From positions 60,001 through 124,000 of the forward strand of contig NMRA01000159.1 of assembly GCA_002633005.1 (NCBI GenBank): a DNA stretch of 64,000 bases, read 5' to 3'. Position numbers and translations under genes: made by a program. Numbering within the stretch: position 1 is the stretch's first letter; every line of letters begins with the position of its first letter. The notes under the pieces were generated by a model. It did no database searches. It saw only the letters and a list, made by a program, of their open reading frames with translations, and had not been told where the DNA came from. Source of the DNA: Phoronis australis. Its lineage: Eukaryota; Phoronida; Phoronidae. Positions 35,301 through 47,300 of the stretch are shown here, piece by piece.

Positions 35301-38300
35301 AAAGACGAAAACCGCACAGCCTGCATCCTGGTGCCAAGATAACGAACATCATTGTTAATCCATTATTTAGAGCAAGGCACATAGATCTCATATTGCGTGG
35401 CAAACAAAGTCAGTGAAAACATACTCAAACAACATCACAAACTAAGTCCGTAGCAGTTAAGTCAAGACACGTATTTGTAAAAGCCACATAGCTAGTCATT
35501 GATTGCTATTGAGTTGTGATCCGTGTTCAGGGAATTCATATGTCAATAGGACTAAGTTACGAAGTACTCGCTTCTATTCGTTTAATAATAAACATTAATT
35601 AACCAATTTTTTCTTCAGTGTCACCAAACAAGTGAGTTCTTACATTTTCGTCGAACATTTCCGTAGTTATCTCCCCCACCAGTCGATCCACCGCGTCATT
35701 GATGTTGGTATTTGTTGGCATGGCATCACGCAGGATGTTGTTACGAATGAACTGCTGCAGAGGGCGCCGCATGCGGCCAATGCAGTCTGATTGGCCAACA
35801 AACAATGCCAACACGTCAGGAAACGTAAGATGTGAAGAAATCATGGTGATGAGCTCGTTAATAAATCCTGAAAATGACAAGCATCTCTCAGAACTTCTCA
35901 TCAACCTACAGATGGCGCTACCGTACATTAGTCAGACTTCACCAAGCTATGATGTGCAGTTTTAAAATTACTCTGAATATTTGAGTGATACGATGATGGA
36001 ATTTAATCCACAATTATCCTGCCTTCTAGCATACAGGCAGAAACTAATGAGACACAATGAAAGACAGAGCAGATTTTGCAGAGACTTGAAAAGACATCAC
36101 AAGTGAACTATGCTATGCTAGGCATACTTACTCACTACTGCTTGATATTAAAAACGCAACAAGTGCAAAATGTCTGCAGATCGTCATTTTGAATTTTGCA
36201 AATTACACCCTTGATAAAAATTTTGCAATGTGCAAGGAAATACCAACAAAGTAAGGATAGATGCTACTTGGACCAACAGAGCATAGTTGCAGTTGCTCCT
36301 GGTTTGTACCTCGACTTATTTTGAAACCTGTGCCCACTGCTTCTTAAGAAAAAAACATTGCAAATTTTTGAGAAACCTCACAAATGCACGCAAGTAAGGT
36401 AATAAATGCCATTGTGTGTCCAGTTAGGCAGAAGCATTCCATAAAGGACACATTAACTCGCATGCACGAGTGTTCTCCCCTAGAAAAACTGGGCAACTGA
36501 AAAAATACCACCTCATTTAACGTATAAATTGCGAAGACAACGAGAACAAATTATGCTTTTTGGCCTGATCTGCAAACCAAAAGTTTCTAGTTCGTGTCAT
36601 CTAAAGCAAATTTTCAAAGTCAACACAAAAGCTAAACTTCAAAATACAGAGACAGTAAGTCCAGCAGTTCATGAGCAGACAACATTAAAGGAGCTTGACC
36701 CCAGTTGACCTAAGCTTCCTACCATCTCCTTGAACAAACATCTCAGCACCACCTGGTGTCTGGTCGCGGAACTGATTCAGGAACTGACCAAGAGTAGGCC
36801 CACTTCCACTGGTCATCGTCTGCTGGACTGTGGAGCCAATACTCTGTATCATCTGAGCAAACACCTGGTCAGTCATCTGCGTTTGTACATCTGGTTGCTA
36901 TGGAAACGAAGGTGAGAACCCGCATTAAGTCCAGCAAAAGCTTACAATGAAAAAAATTGATGAAATTTCGACGATGCAGAAAGTCAGCGCACATCAATTT
37001 CACATTCCAGCACCAGTACCAGCCATCAGCTACCAGCTATTGTGCTAGTTATACGTGGTTTATATTGTTATTTAATAGCAGCAGTCTTGTGCTGTGACAG
37101 GCAGTACCACTCATAATGACCATAACACAATGGCTCAGCCAGCTGTAACAAACACTGCCGGTGAACAGACAGTCGCCTGTTTGTCTGAAGGAATCCAACG
37201 CTAGCTACGCTTTGGTACAAATAACGAGGATTTGGCATGAAGCAGACTCATTTCATTTATTGCTGATTCACCGATTGCATATCATAAAAGACAATCTACA
37301 GCCCACCAACCCATTTGGCACATAACTTCTAAACTTGAGGTTCAACGGTCATATCCACTTGTTACCAACATTTTTATGAACATTTTTAAATTTCAACCAA
37401 ATCACACCGCTGTAGTGCGCATAGGTCTCCACCAAATCTCAATATCTTGTAGTTTTGTGATCCATATTCATCTGATGTTCTCAGAGCATGCTAAGCCAGT
37501 AAAGTGCGTATTCCATTGGTCAGGCAGTCACATACTAACTTCAACCAACCAATCACAAAAAGGAAGTCTAATATGCAAATTGCATCTAATACACTACTAC
37601 TAAGGAAATATTCTATTGGTTAGACTTTGTGCTACTATTTCCTTCGTTTACCAGGTGTTTCTACCCCCAAGGTTGCCGAACTCGTTTCAAAATGCCAACA
37701 ATTTTTAGCAATTTTTCCTTTAAGCTTTAAAGAGCAACAAATGTTCAAACTCTGTTTTAAAGCTTTGTACCTGTGACAGAACGTTAGAAACTGTATGCTT
37801 ATTGTTACGCTTATTTAGTTATAATTGTTCATTTATTCTTATGCTAATGTTTTTTGTTGCGTCAGTGCGCCTTTGTTATGAGGGCACGTCAGCGCGACTG
37901 TATGTGTTGGGCACTTCGCTAGCGACAGGCTTCGGAGAAGGATACGTTTCCTTCTTTCTGTGGCAACTATGGATTGAGCGTATGTAATTTCGAAGTGAAC
38001 TGTACTGTACATGTATGTGTAAGGTGAAACACACACTTTAGTGTTCGATTTGTCAAATACCGAACAATTTTTCATGCCCTAAATGTTTGTAGAATACAGG
38101 CACATTCATGACAGCATGCAGCCCTGTAGTGAAAATGATCATTCTCAGCTACAAGGCTTGTACTGAAGGCCTACTGTTGTATGCAAGATCTGGGGTAGCT
38201 CCGTCATCGATCTACTCTGCAAACACCACTCACATTGCCTCCTGGTCCAGTTATAGTACTGGTCGTTTGTGTGGACGTGGCCGTCGACACTGTCCCTGGG

Positions 38301-41300
38301 GCGTGGGTGCGCACCGACATGGTAGGCATCGGGCCAAACGATCCTGGTGGCAAGAAAGAGAAACCAGATGGTGTCGCGCCAACACTCGTGTTGTTTGTTG
38401 AGGCTGAACCAACTCCTGAAAAGTTTCGCTCGATCAGCAATGACAATTCACCAAGTGACGACCATTTACCTAATAGTATGTTGGAAAATGGTGTCTACTT
38501 TGTTAGTTATGAAAATAAGACTGTAAACAAGTGAGAAATGTATCACAATCGCCAGCATTTGCATAAATTCGTTAAAAATGTAAAAAGCTGTAGAACTGCA
38601 TGAATGCTGACATAAACTGAGACAGTGTAACACTCAAAGAATTGTGTAATAGTTGCATAGAACACATACAGGCTGAAAAGCCTTGACCTTCACCTTGAGA
38701 AAGAGCAGTGCCCGAAATGTAGGCTTTAAATACAGTTTCATCAACATTCGTCATATTATATTTTGTACGGCATTTGTGTACAAATTATCAGGTCAAAATT
38801 TGCCCCTTTTACATAGAGCCATTGAACAGCCCATGTACTCTGTCACAAATACCGTAATACCTGAACATGTGACTTACTCTGACCAATAATCTGTTCCATC
38901 ATTCCACTGATGATGGTTGATGGGGTCTGAAACATCGTAAAACAAATCCGTATTAGAGATGTTACCTGCCAGTCACTGTGCTTACAAAACAAGCAATAAA
39001 AATACTTCAGATTTAAACTAAATTAAAATTACGGAAAAAATTCTCCAATTTAGGATAGTCGCTAGAATTTGGGACAAAGAAACTCCTGAATGAATTTTCT
39101 TGATTCTGGAATTAGGGAAAAGAGCAATTTTGGCGTTCACCACATTACTTAAATTTCTGGCAACGTCTTTTCAATCTGCATAGTGTGTAACTTTGCTGTC
39201 TTTCCGGTGATTCTTGAATTTGGGACGGCCAATAGTCTCCATTTCTAGAATTTGGTACTAGCTCTGATCTTAGCGAAATAATTAATTTTTCACTGTCCCA
39301 AATCGGAGAATTTTTACCATAATACTGAACCTAGATTAACCTTCTCTTACTCTTTGGCTAACACTCCTGTGAAAGATGTATATAATAACAAATTTCTCTC
39401 GAAGTTAATGGTTGACTGGGTGATACTGTAATTTAAGTACTTGACTAACAATCTAAAGGTCCCTAGTTAAAAAAGTGCTCATCACTGACCACCATGAGTG
39501 TACCATGCATGTGTTTTCATTTTTCTAAGCACGCTGCAACGCCTGAAGATTACCGGAGAAATGACCGACCGTAACATCATGCCAATATAAATAGAGGTTG
39601 GTGTAAATAGACCAACAGATTATAGAAATGATGTCACTACCTCAACACCTCAAACCGGTTTTAAGAAGACATTGAAGGTACCAAATAACAGCTAATGATG
39701 ATAGGATAAAAAATCCAAGAATTTACACAAATTTTCTTCTAGTTTCTTTCAGGGTTTTAAACAGAACTTCAGTCAAAGAAGCTAGTCCATTTTAAGCAGA
39801 AATTCAACCAAGCTAGTCAAATTTCAGCAAAATCCATAAAGTTAATTAATGAAACTATCATCCTGTAAACCTGTTACAACTACCAACAAACCCAAGACTT
39901 ATCAATACCTGATTGGTTGCATTAATCTGTGTTGTGGGTGTTCCATTGGCTGCTGCCGTAGCCCTCTGGGTTAGCCAGTGCCTTGATTGACAGGGAAGGT
40001 AGGGGTCAACTGCAGGAGGAGGCGGAGTCAAACCAGGAATTCCTGCTGGCAGTCCTGTAAAAGTCACAGTTGGTTAATCAAAAATATAGGAATATTATGG
40101 AGACTAGAAACCACAAAAGACACTAATACAAGGCCTTTCATGAGTTTTTAAGGAACTAAAACTTTCATTAATCATGAATTATTTTACCCACAAGAAAACA
40201 TTTCTAATCTTGTTTCTTCAGTGAGATTTTGCCCCTTTTAGTTCTCAATGAGTTGCCCTTGCATGTAAACCATCCTAATTTATCAAGTTTTCCCTGAGAT
40301 CCAAGGAATTAGCGTTTTTTCAGAAAAACTCAGATATTAAATTTTCTTGACCGATCAAATGCAACATGTAGTAAAACACATTTATATGAGAAACAAAGTG
40401 AACATAAAAATTCCAAACCTGGAATTCCGGGGAACATCATGGGTATGGGCCCTCCACCTGGAGGTTGGTTACTACCTCCGCCACTAGGTGGTGTCACCGT
40501 GGTAGTAGCTGTGGATGTCCTATCAGTTGAAGGTGTCCTGGTGACAGTTGCAGTGGGAACAGGGGTGGGCGTGGGCTGGGGCGTGGCAGTTGGTGCTACG
40601 TTGGGTGATGATATCGGAGAAAAACCTTCAAAAAAATAAACAAGTCATGGATTTTTCAAGTGTATCATACATAGATACACGATGCAAGTATTAGACAAAC
40701 CAAGGTAATCCCTCACATTCGTCCTTGTTCACGGTACAATGGCTATTCACAAATTCACCTGGTTCCAAAGAAGTGATATGTAGCATGCAGACAAAAGACA
40801 TAAACCTTAAGTTTACAGAACTGTTCCAAACAATGCTAGCAACATTTTGAACAGTAGAGACCTTGTTGACACAGCCCGAATATTTCCCACTCAAACTTTT
40901 CTTACTCTCCATTAATTTTTATGTTTCCTCTGATCATGTGAAATTTCAACAACTTACTATGCAAAGCCACTCAAATTATAGCTAAGCCCGATAACGGCAC
41001 ATTAAACTCGCGACTGCATTTCGACAACAACACTACTTTACACAAAAGTTCCACTTAACTACCAAAAAATTGACAAGAAGTTCACCATAGTTGTGACAGA
41101 TCTGTCCAAGAACATACAGTTTATTTCAAACATTGTAACTAATACAATACCCACCAGCGGCCGCAGCTCTTTGAACACTAGATGCAATACCCTGTACAAT
41201 GTTCTGTATGTAATCACTGGTGACTCCAGACTGAGGGGCTCCTGGTGGGGGCATCATTTGGCCACCTGCAACAGCCAACAGGGGGAGCAGTGAGAGAAGG

Positions 41301-44300
41301 GTGAAGCAAGAGGGAGCCACTTGACCACAGAGCAACAAAGAGGTGTGGATACCGAAAATCTCTCAACATCTGAGCTAGAAAGTTCAAGAGTCATCCCAAA
41401 TTACGTCACCATGAATCTCGTCAATAATTACCCACTATACCTCACATCTGCCTGACGTGGTCATCCTATGACGTCCTACGATTCACACACGTTTTGCTTG
41501 TTGTGCATACTCATTCTCTTGATAATACAGCCCAGTGGAAGTTGTGAAATGTTGAATACTTGTGAAAAAGATGGAATACTATGAAAACTTGATCTTCAAC
41601 CTTGTCTCCATTCAGTCGATGGTGATGTAGTGTGTTACTACAAACTTAATACCTTGTATGAAGGGACTATAACAAAGGCCTTCACCTCAACCACAATGGT
41701 TTTCAAGGAAGGCCGTGTGTGGCTTTCAAATGACAATACACTACGCTGCCTTCCTTCTGTAGCTCGTTATCTCACCTGGTGCTGATGGGCGCGAGTCCAC
41801 TGTAGAATTTCCTGTCATGGTCCTCATACTAGCAATGGACACAGATGATGGACCGACTTCAACAAACACCAACGGGTTAGGGCCAGAAGATGGCGAGGTC
41901 GTGCTGGCTGTGGTACTACTGGGTGTGCTTGTTGACACTGGCGTCATCTGTCAATTAGAATTAGAAGACCTGGCCATTAGTAGAGGAACAACGGAGAACA
42001 ATGACAAACCAGGGTCAGATCAACAGGGAGTTCTCGGTGTTTAATCACTCGCCTGCATAATGACTCCTGTGGTAAAAACTTTTTTATCCTGTTGTCATTT
42101 CGCCACGAGGAACACTGGCTGACTTAGAATGTCTCCAGGGGCCACTCTAAAGCAATTTTAATAGATGGCAAAATAAGGAGTTCTCTATAGATTTACTGGA
42201 GCCTGATGTCTGTGTCTTTAGAAGGGAGGGCTATATCAATACAAGGAGGGCCTATTGTCCAGAGATGAGTGAAGAGCAAAATAAAAACAGAGGAGTCCTT
42301 TCACATAATAAATCTTAAGACAGTACATGCCTTGATGGTTAAAGAATGAAGCATCAGTATCACAATTTCATGTGGGTCATAACAAGTTTTTGATGACTAT
42401 TGTCACTTTTCTGATATTGCAATATTGCGATGACTGTAAGACATGCAAAGAGAATGAGTCGTACACTAACTGTAGGTGGCGTTGGAGCTGGGGCGCTCTG
42501 TGGCACCATCTGACGTCTGCCAAGTTGTGGACTTCCAGATGGTGTACCTCTGGGAGTTGCTATAGCGATGTTAGCCTGCGTAAGAAATACAGAAAACTGA
42601 AGATTTCCATAAGTCTTATAGTGAATTCTCTCTCACAACGCTATGTTAGACATTCAAATCTTAATCATAGTACTGTCATTGTCAAAAGGCAATTCACAAA
42701 TTTCCATCGACACATTACCAGTTAATGAATAAAGCTTTGCCAAGCCAAAAATACATGCCCCAATATATATGGATTTGGTTTTGAAAATGCTTTGGGCAGG
42801 CTGACAGTAACCTAGGGTAACTAGGAACAAGTCCTTGTGTATCATTTTTTGCACTCTGGTCTTCAAGTCTGTACACCTACTCCATGAGAGACCATCCCAT
42901 TGCTTATTTTCATGCATTTACTCACATAGAGAAGTTCCTCCTACCGTTCCATCAGTCTCCCTAGTTTTCATCCACAAATACAAAGAAAAATGAGAAATGC
43001 ACTAAAGACCTACCCGAACAGGTATTGTCTGCTGTATGACCGCAGTTGGGTGAGGGGCGGGAGCAGGCGGTGCCCTCAGCTCCCTTGGGGGTGGTTGACT
43101 CATGTCAATCATTACATCACTCACACTGTGGTAGGCGTGGCTTATATTGTGTAGTATCCTAGAGACCTGACTGCAAAGCTGCTCAGCTTCTGTCCGCTCA
43201 CTCTGCAAACAAGGAGTCAAAAATATATAGTTGCATAAAAACTCTTCACTGAAATGTTTGTCATGAAATGTTTGTCATTCACAACAAACTATTCCGCTGT
43301 AGTAGCACACTAACTGACAAGAGACGTCAAGACGTCGTTCGGTCTTGCACGCCAAAGGTCCACCATATTGCTGGTGACATGGCCCGATGTTAATATCGAC
43401 ACTGTCAGCAATAGCAAAACACTAGACAAAGTTGATTTTTCGTCAGTGACCAATGTGGACTTCGCTCTTACTAACTTCGAACAAATGCGGATAATTGATA
43501 TAGAAAAGAAATAAATTCAGAGAAAAAAAATTAAAAATTTGCCCAGTTTAGCTGTCAATGTTGAATTTTTAAGCAAAGTGCTTTGGAGGTTATAAACATT
43601 ACCACTCTCATTCTATCTTGAACTGCTGTTGATAAGCCAGCAACTCAAGTTGCAAGCAATGCGTACATGTGCCATTTTCGAATTTGGACAATTTGAGGGT
43701 AGATCAACCCTAATAAATGTTACAAATTAAAATAAATGACAACCACTAATAACTGAAAGCATTTGATCGGTACTTCAAATATCCTTCCAATATCTTTGCA
43801 ATCTCAGCTGCTCAATGTGAATGAATAACAAGTGTTTTTCAGTCTGTATTTAACACAAGGGAAAAAGGCAAACTACAGAAGTGTCAATGTGAAAATTCCG
43901 TTTCTAAACACCTCACCTCATCCGTGAGTGGAGGGTCACCCCTCAATAGTTGTTCATACTGTTCAAGGTAAGGCTGGAAGTCACGGTTGAGATCAAGCAC
44001 CTCCTGTAGGATATCGGCCAAAGCTGTCGCTCTTGGTTGTCTGAAAGGACGACAGCAATGAATTACATTAATCAGTGGCTGATTTAGAGGGGGGCCAAGG
44101 GGACCATGGCCCACCTAAAATTTCCCCAGATTCCATTTGGCAGTTCGGGGGTGCAATTATCTGACGGACAAAACCCTGGCTAATACTCTGCCCTGGCCCC
44201 ACTAACTCAAAATCCTGGATCCGCCCCTGCTAATGATGACGCTGACCTTTGTAGTGATTATTTTAAACAAGATTATCAGTTCTGCTGGCTATACACCGCA

Positions 44301-47300
44301 AGTGTGTCTACTAATCCCCAAACTTTAATTAAAGGCTAATCATCCAAGTCTTCTTTTCCAAAGTTAGCTTTAAAACTGGCCACAGAACACCTTGCCCTCA
44401 AGGCAACATAACAGTGGTCAAATAAACAACGTCGCTGCCAACGTTACATACTGTGGTTGGCTGTTGCCATTTGGTGTCTGTGTGTCTGAAGAAGAGTTTG
44501 CCTGACTATCACCACCAGATGGAGCTCTGGCAGACTGAGAATCAGGGGAGGTTGAAGTAGCTGGAGACTCTTCTGAAATGAAGTTCACATGATCACTACT
44601 GGCTGCACAGACATATTAAAAAGAGACAACAAACAATGTGTTTGGAAAAAGAGTTAGAAATTCCGTAACCCTTTTCTACAAAAACCCGATTTTCTGCAAA
44701 AACACGATTTTCTACAAAAACGTGATTTTCTGCAAAAACACGATTTTCTGCAAAAACATGACTTTCTACAAAAACATAATTTTCCATATGATAAAGTAAA
44801 CAACAGCTGTGGTAAAGTTTACGGTCAAAATGGTCAAACGTGAAATTGGTCAAATCAGACTTTGACCAGGCTCAGTTTCCACAGCCCTAAAAACCGGAAA
44901 AAATGAAGAAATCTACAACAGGATTGTCCTTTACTCTCCCAAAGAAGCTCAAAGTAACAGCAAGATTACTTTGAAAGTAACTTTATGTGCCGATAAACTT
45001 CACCATGTTTCTTTGGTACCATATCAAGCACTCATAGAACGTCACAAAAGTAACCAGATAAAATACCGATTCCCCATCATGACGATTAATTCTGTAGACA
45101 GCAAAAATGTTAAAACTATTAGGGCAGCGAAATTCCAATTACAAAATGGCTTTAATAGCCACCTTCCTAACCCTCCTTTTAATTAGCTTTCATTCTTGGT
45201 CGTGACAGGACACTGCTCAGACGATGAATTCAGCATCTGCGTGACGGAGAATTCCAGATCGTTTTGTCTGAGTACATTTGGCTTGTATTGTATAGATGGG
45301 TCCCTACCAGTACACACCTGGTGTATAGATGGGTCCCTACCAGTACACACCTGGTGTATAGATGGGTCCCTACCAGTACACACCTGGTGTATAGATGGGT
45401 CCCTACCAGTACACACCTGGTGTATAGATGGGTCCCTACCAGTACACACCTGGTGTATAGATGGGTCCCTACCAGTACACACCTGGTGTATAGATGGGTC
45501 CCTACCAGTACACACCTGGTGTATAGATGGGTCCCTACCAGTACACACCTGGTGTATAGATGGGTCCCTACCAGTACACACCTGGTGTATAGATGGGTCC
45601 CTACCAGTACACACCTGGTGTATAGATGGGTCCCTACCAGTACACACCTGGTGTATAGATGGGTCCCTACCAGTACACACCTGGTGTATAGATGGGTCCC
45701 TACCAGTACACACCTGGTGTATAGATGGGTCCCTACCAGTACACACCTGGTGTATAGATGGGTCCCTACCAGTACACACCTGGTGTATAGATGGGTCCCT
45801 ACCAGTACACACCTGGTGTATAGATGGGTCCCTACCAGTACACACCTGGTGTATAGATGGGTCCCTACCAGTACACACCTGGTGTATAGATGGGTCCCTA
45901 CCAGTACACACCTGGTGTATAGATGGGTCCCTACCAGTACACACCTGGTGTATAGATGGGTCCCTACCAGTACACACCTGGTGTATAGATGGGTCCCTAC
46001 CAGTACACACCTGGTGTATAGATGGGTCCCTACCAGTACACACCTGGTGTAGTAGATTCCGCCTCAGCTGCGGTGGGATTCTGAAGCGTGTTCAACTTGC
46101 GTCGTGCCGCCTCGATCATGCGACGGGCGTTGTTGATTCGATTCTGTGACTGACTCTCCGTACGGGCAGGACCTATTTCAACACTGCCCAGGTTTATATG
46201 AACATCCATTTGGTTTCCATCACTCTACAAAACAGCACATAGCATACAACCAGTTCATTCATACCAAAACAGCACATTGCATACAACCAGTTCATTCATA
46301 CCAAAACAGTATCAATTACACGACCGAGTTTCGTTTAATTATTTTGTTCAAATTGAAATCTCAAAAATGATGTTACAGTCTTCTAAAACATAATTTTGTT
46401 TTGGTTGTACGCAACTTCCGAAAGAAAGGGTGACTCTCACGTGTAGTAGAGAAGCAACGGCTGACCTAATTACAGAGTATCCGTTGCATATGTTTGCCAT
46501 ATGCTACATCTTTTGCAGATGTCTGCATACCATTGATCAAACACAAACTATAGGAACATTGAATAGTTTTTCTATTAAATTACCTTTCCGTTAAATTAAC
46601 CCTCACCACAAACAACTTTTACAACAGTTAACCCATTTTACACCTTTCATAGCATGAGATTCCATTTGCGCTCATTTGTCATAACGGAGAATAACGGATC
46701 AATTTGTCTTGTATTGTATGTGCTCGGACATTCTCACCATACCACAGCAAAGTGTTTGGCAGAACAAAAAACATAATTCTGAAGCCCCCTTCCAATACTG
46801 CTACATGGTGCAAACAGCACATATAACTAACATTGGCTATGAGAATATTCTAAATAGACTTACTGTCGTATGGGTCCTTGTAGTCACCCGGGCATTCCGT
46901 CCAAGGTCGCCAAAGTTTCCCAGAGCTTGTTGAACAATATTCTGTAATTGGCAATCGACACAGACGTAACATTACAGATAAAAAATTTCCAAGAGCGCTG
47001 GAAAGTTGCTCACAAAACGATGACTGGGTGCTGGAAAACTCCATCCACAGGTTGACTGATGTATAGTAGAGTGATCCAATTTTCGATTGGTGAGCACGAA
47101 CACACTGGTTAGGATTACTCCCTTACGTACTTTTGTCTTCTTTTTACAACCAGTTTGCATGATGGTGAAGTTTCCTGTATTTTAGTCATAATTTTTGCAC
47201 AAAGTTTGACAAATTTTAATTTGTAATTTTTATCTCATTACCTTTCAGTCTAAAACTAAACTTTTAATAAAACAGAGTGAGACCGTTTTGACATTGGTTG

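Noticed and set aside
45183-46149. Open frames of 262-317 codons through the 33-bp array on both strands
   Set aside because: Repeat length is a multiple of three, so any stop-free frame stays open. The same DNA contains the BAG6 exon 6 donor and intron, and repeats such as CTGRDPSIHQV have no independent support.
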